In this document: positions 9,186 to 16,488 of the stretch, piece by piece
Position numbering within the stretch: the first letter of the stretch is position 1
Layout of the letters: each line of letters starts with the position of its first letter
NCBI GenBank assembly: GCA_018268395.1
Contig: JAFDWQ010000010.1
Location: 62,001 to 126,000, forward strand
Length of the DNA stretch: 64,000 nucleotides
DNA from: Armatimonadota bacterium
Lineage (GTDB): Bacteria > Armatimonadota > Fimbriimonadia > Fimbriimonadales > Fimbriimonadaceae
Reading direction: 5' to 3'
Notes under the pieces: model-generated
What the model saw: the letters and a program-made list of their open reading frames with translations, nothing else
The model's database searches: none
What the model was told of the DNA's origin: nothing
Program-made: the position numbers and the translations under genes

Positions 9186-9217
9186 TTGACATTATATAAC
9201 GAATATGTTATATAATG
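9186..9217 (+). promoter_or_regulatory. arsR-type promoter with overlapping perfect palindromic operator
   Basis: TTGACA (9186-9191) is followed 17 bases later by TATATA (9209-9214) or 19 bases later by TATAAT (9211-9216). A perfect 11-bp inverted repeat, CATTATATAAC - 6 bases - GTTATATAATG (9190-9217), covers the whole spacer and both boxes. It is a strong AT island in GC-rich surroundings. ArsR/SmtB repressors bind such palindromes, so autorepression of the following gene is likely. A second TATAAT sits at 9225-9230. Confidence 0.85.
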
Positions 9218-9240
9218 ATGCCGCTATAATCGGACGAACG

Positions 9241-9573
9241 ATGGTCGACCTGAACACCGCCTTTGCCGCCTTAGCCGATCCGACGAGAAGGGCGATCCTC
9301 GCCCGGCTCGTCCAGGGAGAGGCGACCGTGATGGACCTGGCCCAGCCCTTCGACATGAGTCAACCGGCCGTATCGCGGCACCTCAAAGTGCTGGAAGGGG
9401 CGGGACTGATCGCCCGCCGGGTGAAGGGCACGACCCGCCCGTGCCGGATCGTGCCTCAGGCGTTGAGCGACATCGACGGTTGGCTGCACGATCTCAGGCA
9501 AGGGCTGGAAGCCAACTACGGACGGCTCGACCGCGTCCTGTCCGACTTAAGCGCGAAGGAAAACGCACCATGA
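9241..9573 (+). CDS. ArsR/SmtB-family transcriptional repressor
   Basis: The 110-residue winged-helix protein has the typical ADPTRRAILARLV helix, the recognition helix MSQPAVSRHLKVLEGAGLI, and the wing RRVKGTTRPCRI. It lacks the metal-site CxC motif of ArsR/CadC, so it belongs to the large metal-independent subgroup usually paired with SRPBCC proteins. It probably binds the palindrome at 9190-9217. The ATG at 9241 is preferred over an in-frame start at 9205, which would lie inside the operator. Its stop overlaps the next gene's ATG by 4 bases. Confidence 0.92.
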   Translation: MVDLNTAFAALADPTRRAILARLVQGEATVMDLAQPFDMSQPAVSRHLKVLEGAGLIARRVKGTTRPCRIVPQALSDIDGWLHDLRQGLEANYGRLDRVLSDLSAKENAP

Positions 9574-10046
9574 GCAAACTTGAGCTGAAACTCGAAGGCG
9601 ACACCGACGTCGTCGTGACCCGACGCTTCGCGGCACCTCCGGCACTGCTGTACAGGGCCCACACCGATTGCGAACTGATCCAAAAGTGGCTGCTCGGTCC
9701 GGACGGATGGAGCATGCCGGAGTGTCGGAGCGATGCCAGGCCGGGCGGTCAAATCCGGTACGAATGGCGGAACGCCGAGGGCCACGGTTTTCACCTGACC
9801 GGAGAGTTCATCGAACTCGAGGCACCGCGCCGGATCGTACACGTGGAACGGATGTTCTTACCGGATCCGACTCCGGACAACCGTGTCGAAACCGTCTTCG
9901 AAGCCGACGGAGAAGGGACGGTCATGACGATGCGCATGTCGCTGCCGAGCGCCGAAGTCCGAGAAGCCATGTTATCGACAGGCATGGAACACGGAATGGA
10001 AGCCAGCTACGTCCGGCTCGAGGAGTCGGACTGGAGAGGCTGGTAA
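9570..10046 (+). CDS. SRPBCC / AHSA1 domain protein
   Basis: This 158-residue START-like protein has the AHSA1 hallmark order: RRFAAPPALLYRAHTDCELIQKW near the N-terminus, GGQIRYEWRN in the middle, and a C-terminal long helix with GMEHGMEASYVRL. Proteins of this kind bind small hydrophobic ligands in a helix-grip cavity. Translational coupling (ATGA) to the ArsR regulator indicates one transcript under the palindromic operator. The ligand is unknown. Confidence 0.9.
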   Translation: MSKLELKLEGDTDVVVTRRFAAPPALLYRAHTDCELIQKWLLGPDGWSMPECRSDARPGGQIRYEWRNAEGHGFHLTGEFIELEAPRRIVHVERMFLPDPTPDNRVETVFEADGEGTVMTMRMSLPSAEVREAMLSTGMEHGMEASYVRLEESDWRGW

Positions 10047-10057
10047 GACGCGTCCCA

Positions 10058-10083
10058 GGCCGTCCAGACCCGTCTGGGCGGCC
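10058..10083. terminator. Bidirectional terminator-like hairpin
   Basis: A GC-rich stem (GGCCGTCCAGA/TCTGGGCGGCC with one G-T pair) with a small loop lies between the convergent AHSA1 and DinB genes, ending at the DinB stop. Confidence 0.6.
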
Positions 10084-10641
10084 CTAGACCCAATCGACGT
10101 CGATGCCTCGTAGCATCAGCAGTTCCGAAAGCTGCCCGACATGTCCTTGAAGGTGGCGCAAGTTCAGCAATTGGTGCGACGCCTTAGACTCCTTCGGATA
10201 CCAGGAGAAGCCGCTCGAAGGGCGGTCGAGATCGAGCGCGTCGACCGTCGCGTCGACGAGACCGTCCACGAACACCAAGTAGGCGATGACGTCTGCAGGA
10301 CGGCACGGTCCGGTCCCGGTCGCGAGTTCGTAAGGTTCGAGGTCCCAGGGTGCGCGCCACATCCGCTCGAACTCGGGCCGGCGGGAAACGGCCAGTTCCG
10401 ACGGTGGTGGCTTGAACGCTTCTTCGTCTTGTCCGAGATAGAGGTGGGTGAAGTAGACGGTATGGAAGGCGATGCGCCAGAAAGGTCGCTCGACGCCGTT
10501 CCATTCGGACCCCGTGTCCTGTGACGGTCCGGCCGGCGGGTTCGGAGCCGTCCAGAGCTCCACGGGGCAGCGTTCGACGGCCTGCAAGAGCATCGCCAGG
10601 CCCGAGTGGTAATTCTCTTTCAACGCCCTCTTGAACACCAT
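10084..10641 (-). CDS. DinB-family four-helix protein
   Basis: The 185-residue protein has the DinB/YfiT-like layout: an N-terminal helix, the first metal His in FWRIAFHTVYFTHLYLG, and the C-terminal pair in LRHLQGHVGQL. These three His residues normally bind a divalent metal, and many family members are thiol transferases or of unknown function. TATGCT stands 6 bases before the ATG at 10641, supporting this start over TTG at 10662. Tryptophan-rich loops (FERMWRAPWD) resemble the DinB copy at 35325-35822. Confidence 0.82.
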   Translation of the reverse strand: MVFKRALKENYHSGLAMLLQAVERCPVELWTAPNPPAGPSQDTGSEWNGVERPFWRIAFHTVYFTHLYLGQDEEAFKPPPSELAVSRRPEFERMWRAPWDLEPYELATGTGPCRPADVIAYLVFVDGLVDATVDALDLDRPSSGFSWYPKESKASHQLLNLRHLQGHVGQLSELLMLRGIDVDWV

Positions 10642-10672
10642 GTTCCGAGCATACCGAGCCAACGTTCCGGGT

Positions 10673-10966
10673 TCAGGAACGGGTTTCGACGACGACGGTC
10701 AGGCTGACTTCGTCGCCCTCCTGGAGGGACTCGGCCCTTCGGACTTTGTCCTTGATCGGAACCAGATAGAGACCGTCCTTGGGGAACAGGGACGTCGTCC
10801 ATTCGGTCGCTCTGCATCGGACTCGAACCGGAATCACGCCCCAACCATAGGTCACCTTGGAAGACACCTCTTTGATCCCTTGCGACTCTTCGGCAGGGAC
10901 GGTGACGAAGTGGAAGGGGGCGGGGCCGCGCCAGTACCAGATGCTCCCGGTCACTTCGATCGTCAT
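10673..10966 (-). CDS. DUF1905 domain protein
   Basis: The 97-residue protein matches the DUF1905 pattern: an opening TGSIWYWRGPAPFHFVTVP, a KVTYGWGVIPVRVR core and a C-terminal GDEVSLTVVVE strand. The family forms a small beta-barrel of unknown function, sometimes fused to bacteriocin-protection (YdeI/OmdA) domains. TATACT lies exactly 6 bases before the ATG, a clean leaderless-type signal. It is followed by the DinB gene 31 bases downstream on the same strand. Confidence 0.85.
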   Translation of the reverse strand: MTIEVTGSIWYWRGPAPFHFVTVPAEESQGIKEVSSKVTYGWGVIPVRVRCRATEWTTSLFPKDGLYLVPIKDKVRRAESLQEGDEVSLTVVVETRS

Positions 10967-11038
10967 GGGGCGAGTATAGCGGAGCCCAGTAGAGAAGTCC
11001 GGTGCGACGGGAGCGCGTGACCGGCCGTCCTGGGAGTC

Positions 11039-11518
11039 ATGGGTTCCGAAGGAAGTCCGTTCGCGGCGCTGACGCTCATCGTCGCTCCTGCGATCCTTAC
11101 GAACGCGTGTTCGGTCTTGATCCTGAGTACCAGTAACCGACTGGCAAGGACCGTCGACCGTGCGCGCGTCTTGGTCGGGCAGATCGAAGCGGCGGCTCCG
11201 GGGACGGTGTCACACCTTCTCGAAGCCCAGAGGTCGGCCGAATCGCGGGCGATCATGTTAGCCAAGGCGCTCCGGCTCACCTACAGCTCGCTCGGTGGCT
11301 TCGCCGGTGCGGCGTTGGCATCGGTTTTCGGAGCCGTCTCCACGACCGGGCCGGCCTGGCTCGAAACGCTGCTCCAAGGGCTGGCGCTGCTCTTGGGCTT
11401 GGCCGCCGTCAGCGGTTTGACGGCCGCGGCCGTGATCCTCGTCCAGGAGTCTCGGGCCACGGTGGCGCAGCTTCAGCGCGAGAGCGAGCAGATGGAACGG
11501 CGCCGTTCGTCGTATTGA
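11039..11518 (+). CDS. DUF2721 membrane protein
   Basis: The 159-residue protein shows the DUF2721 signature: ALTLIVAPAILTNACSVLIL in the first membrane helix, then STSNRLARTVDRARVL. Two further hydrophobic segments near residues 88-105 and 112-135 follow, and then a C-terminal coiled helix. It is a three-helix inner-membrane protein of unknown function. GGGAG lies 5-6 bases before the ATG. It is 59 bases upstream of the YbaY-META gene, possibly in one transcript. Confidence 0.85.
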   Translation: MGSEGSPFAALTLIVAPAILTNACSVLILSTSNRLARTVDRARVLVGQIEAAAPGTVSHLLEAQRSAESRAIMLAKALRLTYSSLGGFAGAALASVFGAVSTTGPAWLETLLQGLALLLGLAAVSGLTAAAVILVQESRATVAQLQRESEQMERRRSSY

Positions 11519-11577
11519 GCGGTAAAGGGCCCGATCATGGGGCACTGACCGTCCGTGCTTCGTCTGAGTCAGTAGAC

Positions 11578-12303
11578 ATGTCGATCGTCCTGCCTTTGAT
11601 CGCGACGGCCGTCTTCCTTCAATCCCCGATGGAAGGCTCGTTCTCCGGAACGGTCACGTACCGGAGCCGGATGGCCTTGCCGACCGGATCCGTCCTCGTC
11701 GTCGCCCTCGACCGGTTCGCCGGTCCGGACCATTCGAACGTGACGGAAGTCCGGATGAACTTGGGTGGAAAGCAGGTCCCTGTCGCGTTCGCGTTGCCCT
11801 ACACCGGTCTCAAGACGCAAGGAACGCGGTACGGCGTGAGGGCCGAAATCCGTCATGAAGGCCGAGTCCTCTTCTCTTCGCCGTCGACGCGTTCCGTACA
11901 ACCGGGTCAGAAGTCGAAAATCGGACTTGTCCTCGTCCCTGCGGCTCAGGCCGACACTCCGAAGATCGTCGACACCCATTGGGAACTCATGGCCTTGGAC
12001 GGGAAGCCCATCGGGTCTCCTGAGCGTCCGCCGACCCTCGCCCTTTCCCGCGACGGGAAACTCCAAGGGTTCGGCGGCGTCAACCGCTTTGGCGGCAGCT
12101 ATGTGCTTGGCGAAAGGTCGGCTCAATTCGATCCCGGACCGATGACTTTGATGGCCGGGCCGCCCGAACTGATGGATACCGAGTCCGCGTTCGTACGGAT
12201 CCTGCCGTTGGCCAATCGGGCCGAAGTGTTCGAAGGCGAGCTCGTCCTCCTTCGAGGGGAAAGAGAGCTCGCCCGGTTCCGCAAGTCAAAGGGCGCAGGT
12301 TAG
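11578..12303 (+). CDS. YbaY-like plus META (HslJ) domain protein, secreted
   Basis: The 241-residue exported protein starts with a hydrophobic leader (IVLPLIATAVFLQS). Residues about 20-120 resemble the YbaY/YscW-type domain (GTVTYRSRMALPTGSVLVVAL through the paired strands). Residues about 130-235 form a META/HslJ domain (DTHWELMALDGKPI, then LQGFGGVNRFGGSY and MTLMAGPPELMDTESAFVRIL). HslJ-like domains are linked to outer-membrane stress or novobiocin resistance in enterobacteria. The combined architecture is common in secreted stress lipoproteins, but no lipobox Cys is visible here. ATG 11578 was chosen because the leader follows it. Confidence 0.82.
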   Translation: MSIVLPLIATAVFLQSPMEGSFSGTVTYRSRMALPTGSVLVVALDRFAGPDHSNVTEVRMNLGGKQVPVAFALPYTGLKTQGTRYGVRAEIRHEGRVLFSSPSTRSVQPGQKSKIGLVLVPAAQADTPKIVDTHWELMALDGKPIGSPERPPTLALSRDGKLQGFGGVNRFGGSYVLGERSAQFDPGPMTLMAGPPELMDTESAFVRILPLANRAEVFEGELVLLRGERELARFRKSKGAG

Positions 12304-12321
12304 ACCGTCGATCAGGCGTCC

Positions 12322-13104
12322 TCACGATTTTCGCCGACGGGCGAAAAGTAGCGTCCAGGGCGCCAGAAGGAGCCATGCCGGCGGCTCCGGAACGATGGTC
12401 TGATAGAAGTGGCCGTGGGAGGCCGTGGCCCCGCTTTCGGTTTCGTCGCCGGCGCTGACGGAGGCCGAAGCCTTGTCGTCCGCGACAGCGAACATGTACC
12501 AGACGTACTTCTGTTCCTTTGTCGGGTCCGGCTCGGTCTGAACCCGGGTGTCGATAAGGCTTTTCCTGCCTTTAGACTTACCGTCCTTGTCAAAGACCTC
12601 GAACGTTCCTTCACTGACGACGCTGGACTGTTGTTGCTTGACTTTCGCCTTTCCTTTGGCCGTTCCTAGCGGGTTCATTTCCGAGTCGGACCAAACACCT
12701 TCAATGTCCATTTCCTTCTCGTCAGCCCTGTTGAGCCAGGAAACCGTTCCGGTGGCGACGTAGTCGAGTTCACCTGCACGGATCATGGAGGTCCAAGCCC
12801 AGACCGGGCCGGCCGTGCGGACCGCCGTCGTCGACGAGCGGAACTCCAGGCCGCCTAAGGTCTGTCCCGGAAGGGTGCGGGTCGAAAAGACTCCGGCGCC
12901 CCAATCCAGGTCGCTGACGTACAGGACGGTGTCGTCGACCGTCCACGGGACGAACGCGCTGAGGAAAGCGCTGTCGATGGACTGGGCGTGCATGAACGAC
13001 TCCGACGCCAAGTCCCATTCGTTGAACTGACCGCTCGCGACGACCGCCAATCCTGCGGACAGCAGGCTGAGGGAAGCGCGTTTGAGGACACGCACGTGTG
13101 CCAT
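12322..13104 (-). CDS. PEP-CTERM sorting-domain protein
   Basis: The 260-residue protein has an N-terminal signal peptide (LKRASLSLLSAGLAVVASG), a variable beta-rich body and a C-terminal VPEPPAWLLLAPWTLLFARRRKS signal. It is predicted to be exported and processed by an exosortase encoded elsewhere. GGGAG 7-8 bases before the ATG at 13104 fixes the start. The 3' end faces the META-domain gene with an 18-base gap. No enzymatic motif is visible. Confidence 0.88.
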   Translation of the reverse strand: MAHVRVLKRASLSLLSAGLAVVASGQFNEWDLASESFMHAQSIDSAFLSAFVPWTVDDTVLYVSDLDWGAGVFSTRTLPGQTLGGLEFRSSTTAVRTAGPVWAWTSMIRAGELDYVATGTVSWLNRADEKEMDIEGVWSDSEMNPLGTAKGKAKVKQQQSSVVSEGTFEVFDKDGKSKGRKSLIDTRVQTEPDPTKEQKYVWYMFAVADDKASASVSAGDETESGATASHGHFYQTIVPEPPAWLLLAPWTLLFARRRKS

Positions 13105-13225
13105 AGTTGTCTCCCTTGTCGGGGGCTGCAGCCCTTCCTTTCTACGCCGAAGCGCGTGCGGACCGGCTGTCTCGTCCCAAAGGCCCGTGCCCCCGTGCCC
13201 TCTAGAGCAGAGTAACATCCCGGCC

Positions 13226-13726
13226 GTGACGCCGACCGAAGCCCTGCTCGACTCCTGGAACCGTCAATGCCGGATCGTGGACAACATGGCCCGGATCGTG
13301 ACCCCGGACCTTCTGGACGCCAAACCGTCCGAGGACGGCTGGACGGTGGCGTTCCACTTGGCCCACATCCATGGGACGCGGCGTTACTGGCACATGAACG
13401 CGGCCGGACTCGACGCGCCCGTCGGGCCGAGCCTGTACACGTTCACCGAGGGCCAAGACCCGGTTCCTTCACGCGATATCGAGGAGATCAGGGCGCGCTT
13501 GGCAGAAAGCGCCAAGCTCGTCCACGATTGGGTGGCCGAACAGGTCGGATCGGGTGCACAAAAAGTCGGCAACTATGACCACCCCGTCTACTACCTGCAG
13601 CACATGGTGTGGCACGAAGGGTGGCACGTCGCCCTTCTCATGTTGGCCTTCCGTCTGGCCGGGCAAGAGCCGGACGAAGAGTGGGAGTGCGCCAATGTTT
13701 GGGACCTCTGGCGCTTGCCCGACTAA
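13226..13726 (+). CDS. DinB-family protein
   Basis: The 166-residue DinB-like four-helix protein has its metal-site His residues in VAFHLAHIHGTRRYW and MVWHEGWHVALLM. GTG at 13226 is selected because TAACAT stands 7 bases upstream and the next upstream residues are not DinB-like. Its 3' end overlaps the convergent DinB gene by 4 bases, so two different DinB paralogs sit tail to tail. Confidence 0.85.
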   Translation: MTPTEALLDSWNRQCRIVDNMARIVTPDLLDAKPSEDGWTVAFHLAHIHGTRRYWHMNAAGLDAPVGPSLYTFTEGQDPVPSRDIEEIRARLAESAKLVHDWVAEQVGSGAQKVGNYDHPVYYLQHMVWHEGWHVALLMLAFRLAGQEPDEEWECANVWDLWRLPD

Positions 13727-14241
13727 TTGAAGTTCGGCAGGTTCAAGAACGCCTGCCACGGGCCGATCTCGTCCTTCCATAACGCAGCGAACGACTTGTA
13801 AATCTGCCCAAGGTGGTAGTGGTCGTGGGCTACCCAGCAGGCCAGAACGCTTCGCACCGTGAACGGGCCGATCTCCTCGTCGTCGTACGAACGCTCCAGG
13901 TCGTCCTCCGAGAGCCCGAGTCCCCGAAGACGGTCGATGGCCATGAGCCGCCTTTCCTCGAACTCGTCCAAGGTCTGGTCGAGCGACAGCGTCCGGATCC
14001 GGGCAAGTTCCGCTACTTCGTCCATGGGAGACACCGACTGCGGGTCAAGGACGAACTTCACCCGTTCGATCCATCCTTCGCACTCGCACAGCAACAGGTG
14101 TCCGACCGCCTGCCTCGGGCTCACGACGTCGGCGGCGTGACGGCTGGCGAGCTCCTCGTCCGTGCGGCCCTGGACGATCGTCCGCAACTCGCGGGGCGTC
14201 CGGGACAGGGGGGAAGTGTAGCGCGAAACGTCGATCGGCAC
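13723..14241 (-). CDS. DinB-like domain protein
   Basis: The 172-residue protein has the DinB_2 arrangement with AVGHLLLCECEGWIERV near the first His and CWVAHDHYHLGQI providing the last two. The GTG start has TAGATT 6 bases upstream. Divergence from the neighbouring DinB copies is large, so this is an old paralog rather than a recent tandem duplication. Confidence 0.82.
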   Translation of the reverse strand: MPIDVSRYTSPLSRTPRELRTIVQGRTDEELASRHAADVVSPRQAVGHLLLCECEGWIERVKFVLDPQSVSPMDEVAELARIRTLSLDQTLDEFEERRLMAIDRLRGLGLSEDDLERSYDDEEIGPFTVRSVLACWVAHDHYHLGQIYKSFAALWKDEIGPWQAFLNLPNFN

Positions 14242-14272
14242 GCGCCGAATCTACCTCCTCGTCCCCGTCCGG

Positions 14273-14830
14273 TCAGCCCGTCATCGAGGCGTGACGGCCC
14301 TCGCGGATCTCTTCGATCATCTTCCGGTTGAAGGCCGGCAGATCGTCCGGCTTCCGGCTTGTGACCAGGCCTTGGTCCACGACGACCTCTTCGTCGACCC
14401 ATTCCGCTCCTGCGTTGGTCAGATCGCTCTGCAATGACGGCCACGATGTCATCCGTTTTCCGTTCACGGCTCCGGCCTCGATGAGTGTCCACGGCCCGTG
14501 GCAGATCGCGGCGATCGGTTTGCCCGCTTCCGCGAAACCGTGGACGAATCCGACCGCTTCCGGCATCGTCCGGAGCTTGTCGGGGTTCATCACGCCGCCA
14601 GGAAGGACCAGAGCGTCGTAGTCTTCGCAATCGGCGTCGCCGAGAGTACGGTCCACCGATACCGATCGACCCCAGTCGGCGTGCTTCCAACCCTTGATCT
14701 CACCTGGCTCCGGTGCGACGACTTCGGTCGCGGCGCCCGCTTCCTCTAAGGCTCGCTTCGGTTCGAGCAACTCTGATTCCTCGAACCCGTGAGTGGCAAG
14801 GATGGCGACGCGTTTTCCGTTCAAGTTCAT
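14273..14830 (-). CDS. DJ-1/PfpI family protein (type 1 glutamine amidotransferase-like)
   Basis: The 185-residue protein carries the family nucleophile elbow AAICHGPWTLIEAG with Cys110 followed by His111, and an early acidic partner in THGFEESEL (Glu17). The layout matches PfpI/YhbO-type proteins, variously described as peptidases, chaperones or deglycases for glyoxal adducts. AAAGGA sits just upstream of the ATG at 14830, giving one of the few conventional ribosome sites here. It probably acts as a cytoplasmic hexamer or dimer in stress protection. Confidence 0.9.
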   Translation of the reverse strand: MNLNGKRVAILATHGFEESELLEPKRALEEAGAATEVVAPEPGEIKGWKHADWGRSVSVDRTLGDADCEDYDALVLPGGVMNPDKLRTMPEAVGFVHGFAEAGKPIAAICHGPWTLIEAGAVNGKRMTSWPSLQSDLTNAGAEWVDEEVVVDQGLVTSRKPDDLPAFNRKMIEEIREGRHASMTG

Positions 14831-15160
14831 GGTTGTCCTTTCGACCGCTCTGTGGCCGGCCGTGCCCATTAGGACTCCGCCGTTACGGGCGACTGAGAAC
14901 GGGCGGGCCTAAAGCGGGACGTCGTTAGAGAAAGCACTTACACAGGAAATCGATCGTTCTCGACCATGCAAGGTCGTCTTCGGCGAAGGGGCCCATGACA
15001 TACGCATTCGGCCGACCGAGATCGGTCTGCCCCGTTCCTGAGTCGAAGAATGACGGCGCAGACGTCGTCCGGACGATCGCTCGACTCACGGAGCGCCCAA
15101 TGGGCTCCGTACACCTGGAAGGAGTGGGAGGTCTCGAGGATGGTGCAGGACCTTGGATTC
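14831..15160. other. Intergenic region between divergent pfpI-like and tetR genes
   Basis: About 330 bases with no convincing gene. Open frames here have no recognisable product and no start signals. The right end carries the tetR operator and promoter described separately. Confidence 0.5.
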
Positions 15161-15165
15161 ATAAG

Positions 15166-15183
15166 TAAGTGAACACTCACTAA
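15166..15183. promoter_or_regulatory. Probable TetR operator at the tetR promoter
   Basis: TAAGTGA - ACAC - TCACTAA (15166-15183) is an inverted repeat with one mismatched pair. It lies between TTCATA (15158-15163) and TAATAT (15181-15186), which are spaced 17 bases, or just upstream of TACAAC (15191-15196), 6 bases before the GTG start. TGANCACTCA-like elements are typical of TetR autoregulation. Confidence 0.65.
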
Positions 15184-15202
15184 TATATGGTACAACGGAC
15201 GA

Positions 15203-15922
15203 GTGGAAGGCAAGAAGAGGATCCCGGCCGATGCCCGTAAACGACAGATCGCGTCGTCGGCCCTTCTGGTGTTCGCCAAAGAGGGGTTCGATGGTGCGAC
15301 GACCCGGAAACTGGCGGAAGCGGCTGGCGTGTCCGAGGCCTTGCTGTACCGCCATTTTCCGACGAAGGAGGCCCTTTACGGCGGACTAGTCTCCGTGTTC
15401 TCGGAGCGTGCCGGTGACATCCCGGCACTCTTGACCCGTTCCAAGCCGGGGACCGGACCGCTGGTCGAAACCGTGTACTCCCTGACGCGCCTGATCCTCT
15501 TAGGCGCACCGGGCCGGCCGAAGGACGACACCGTCGACCGGTTGGTCGGACAAAGCCTTCTCGGCGACGGCACCTTTGCGGCGGGCTTCCTGTCGAGTCT
15601 CTTCGAGCCTCTCGTGCCGTATCTCAGCGCGTGTCTCAGGGCGGCGTGGGCCGAAGGAGACCTTCAGGCTCTCGAAGGGCCGCCCGAGTTGCCGTGTTAC
15701 TTGATGCACCACCTTGCGGGGGCCGTCGCCCTCTTCAGGCTTCCGGGCCGACCATTGTTGCCGACCGACGACCCGGAGACTCTGTTCCGGCAGACGGTCC
15801 TCTTCTCCTGCCGCGGCCTCGGATTGACGAGTGCCGCCCTCGACCGGCACCTCGACTTCGATCGGCTCGACCGCTCGTTCGTCACGACCCTGACTCCCCC
15901 GACACCCCATGAAGACTCTTGA
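15203..15922 (+). CDS. TetR/AcrR-family transcriptional regulator
   Basis: The 239-residue protein has an N-terminal TetR helix-turn-helix (residues about 10-58): RQIASSALLVFAKEGFDGATTRKLAEAAGVSEALLYRHFPTKEALY in outline. A helical ligand domain with no assignable ligand follows. It starts with GTG, 6 bases after TACAAC. The operator-like palindrome just upstream suggests autorepression. It overlaps the DUF1772 gene by 14 bases, so that membrane protein is the likely regulated target. Confidence 0.9.
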   Translation: MEGKKRIPADARKRQIASSALLVFAKEGFDGATTRKLAEAAGVSEALLYRHFPTKEALYGGLVSVFSERAGDIPALLTRSKPGTGPLVETVYSLTRLILLGAPGRPKDDTVDRLVGQSLLGDGTFAAGFLSSLFEPLVPYLSACLRAAWAEGDLQALEGPPELPCYLMHHLAGAVALFRLPGRPLLPTDDPETLFRQTVLFSCRGLGLTSAALDRHLDFDRLDRSFVTTLTPPTPHEDS

Positions 15923-16439
15923 TCTCCTCCGGTTCCTGTTGCTGAACCTGTCCGTCGTCTTTTCGGCAGGACTCCTCTTCGTGAACGTTTACAATTCCGT
16001 CGTCGACGCGGCCAATTGGGGCAGCCATCTGCCGAACTCCGTTGAAGCGGCCCGTGCCTATTTCAAGGCCGCTGATCCCGGAACGTTCTTCCGGATCGCT
16101 TCGCCGCTCAGCCAAGTGATCGCTTTAGGCGCCTTGATCGCCTGTTGGAACTGCGGTCCGACGATGCGCGCCCTCTGCGGGCTCGCTCTCACCGCCGCCG
16201 TCGCGAGCGACGTGATGACGTTCGCATATTTTTATCCGCGCAACGACGTCCTGTTCCATCGACCGTTGCAGGGCAGCATGGACGCCGTGAGGTCGGCGGT
16301 CACGCAGTGGTCGGCGATGAACTGGGTCAGAAGCGCGACTGTCGCGGTCGGGGTGCTCATGGCCCTGGCTTCACTGACCACCTTCGCCCGCACGATCGGG
16401 GTCGACGTTCGTCATGTGGCCCGTCAGGCGACAGCCTGA
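15909..16439 (+). CDS. DUF1772 (anthrone oxygenase-like) membrane protein
   Basis: The 176-residue protein has four hydrophobic segments and the family pattern GLLFVNVYNSVVDAANWG near the N-terminus and DPGTFFRIASPLSQ in the second quarter. DUF1772 proteins include fungal anthrone oxygenases, but most bacterial members are uncharacterised. The start overlaps the TetR gene by 14 bases, indicating co-expression. It probably sits in the inner membrane and handles the regulator's ligand or a related compound. Confidence 0.82.
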   Translation: MKTLDLLRFLLLNLSVVFSAGLLFVNVYNSVVDAANWGSHLPNSVEAARAYFKAADPGTFFRIASPLSQVIALGALIACWNCGPTMRALCGLALTAAVASDVMTFAYFYPRNDVLFHRPLQGSMDAVRSAVTQWSAMNWVRSATVAVGVLMALASLTTFARTIGVDVRHVARQATA

Positions 16440-16459
16440 ACGCGGTCTGACGCTGACTT

Positions 16460-16488
16460 GGCCCCTATGTCTTCGTGGCGTCGGGGCC
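16460..16488. terminator. Terminator-like hairpin between convergent genes
   Basis: GGCCCC (16460-16465) and GGGGCC (16483-16488) form a stem with an internal 17-base loop that can itself pair partly. It lies between the DUF1772 gene and the convergent FG-GAP gene. Confidence 0.45.

Noticed and set aside
9205-9240. Upstream in-frame start for the ArsR protein
   Set aside because: It would lie inside the palindromic operator and upstream of the likely transcription start; family N-terminus aligns at 9241.
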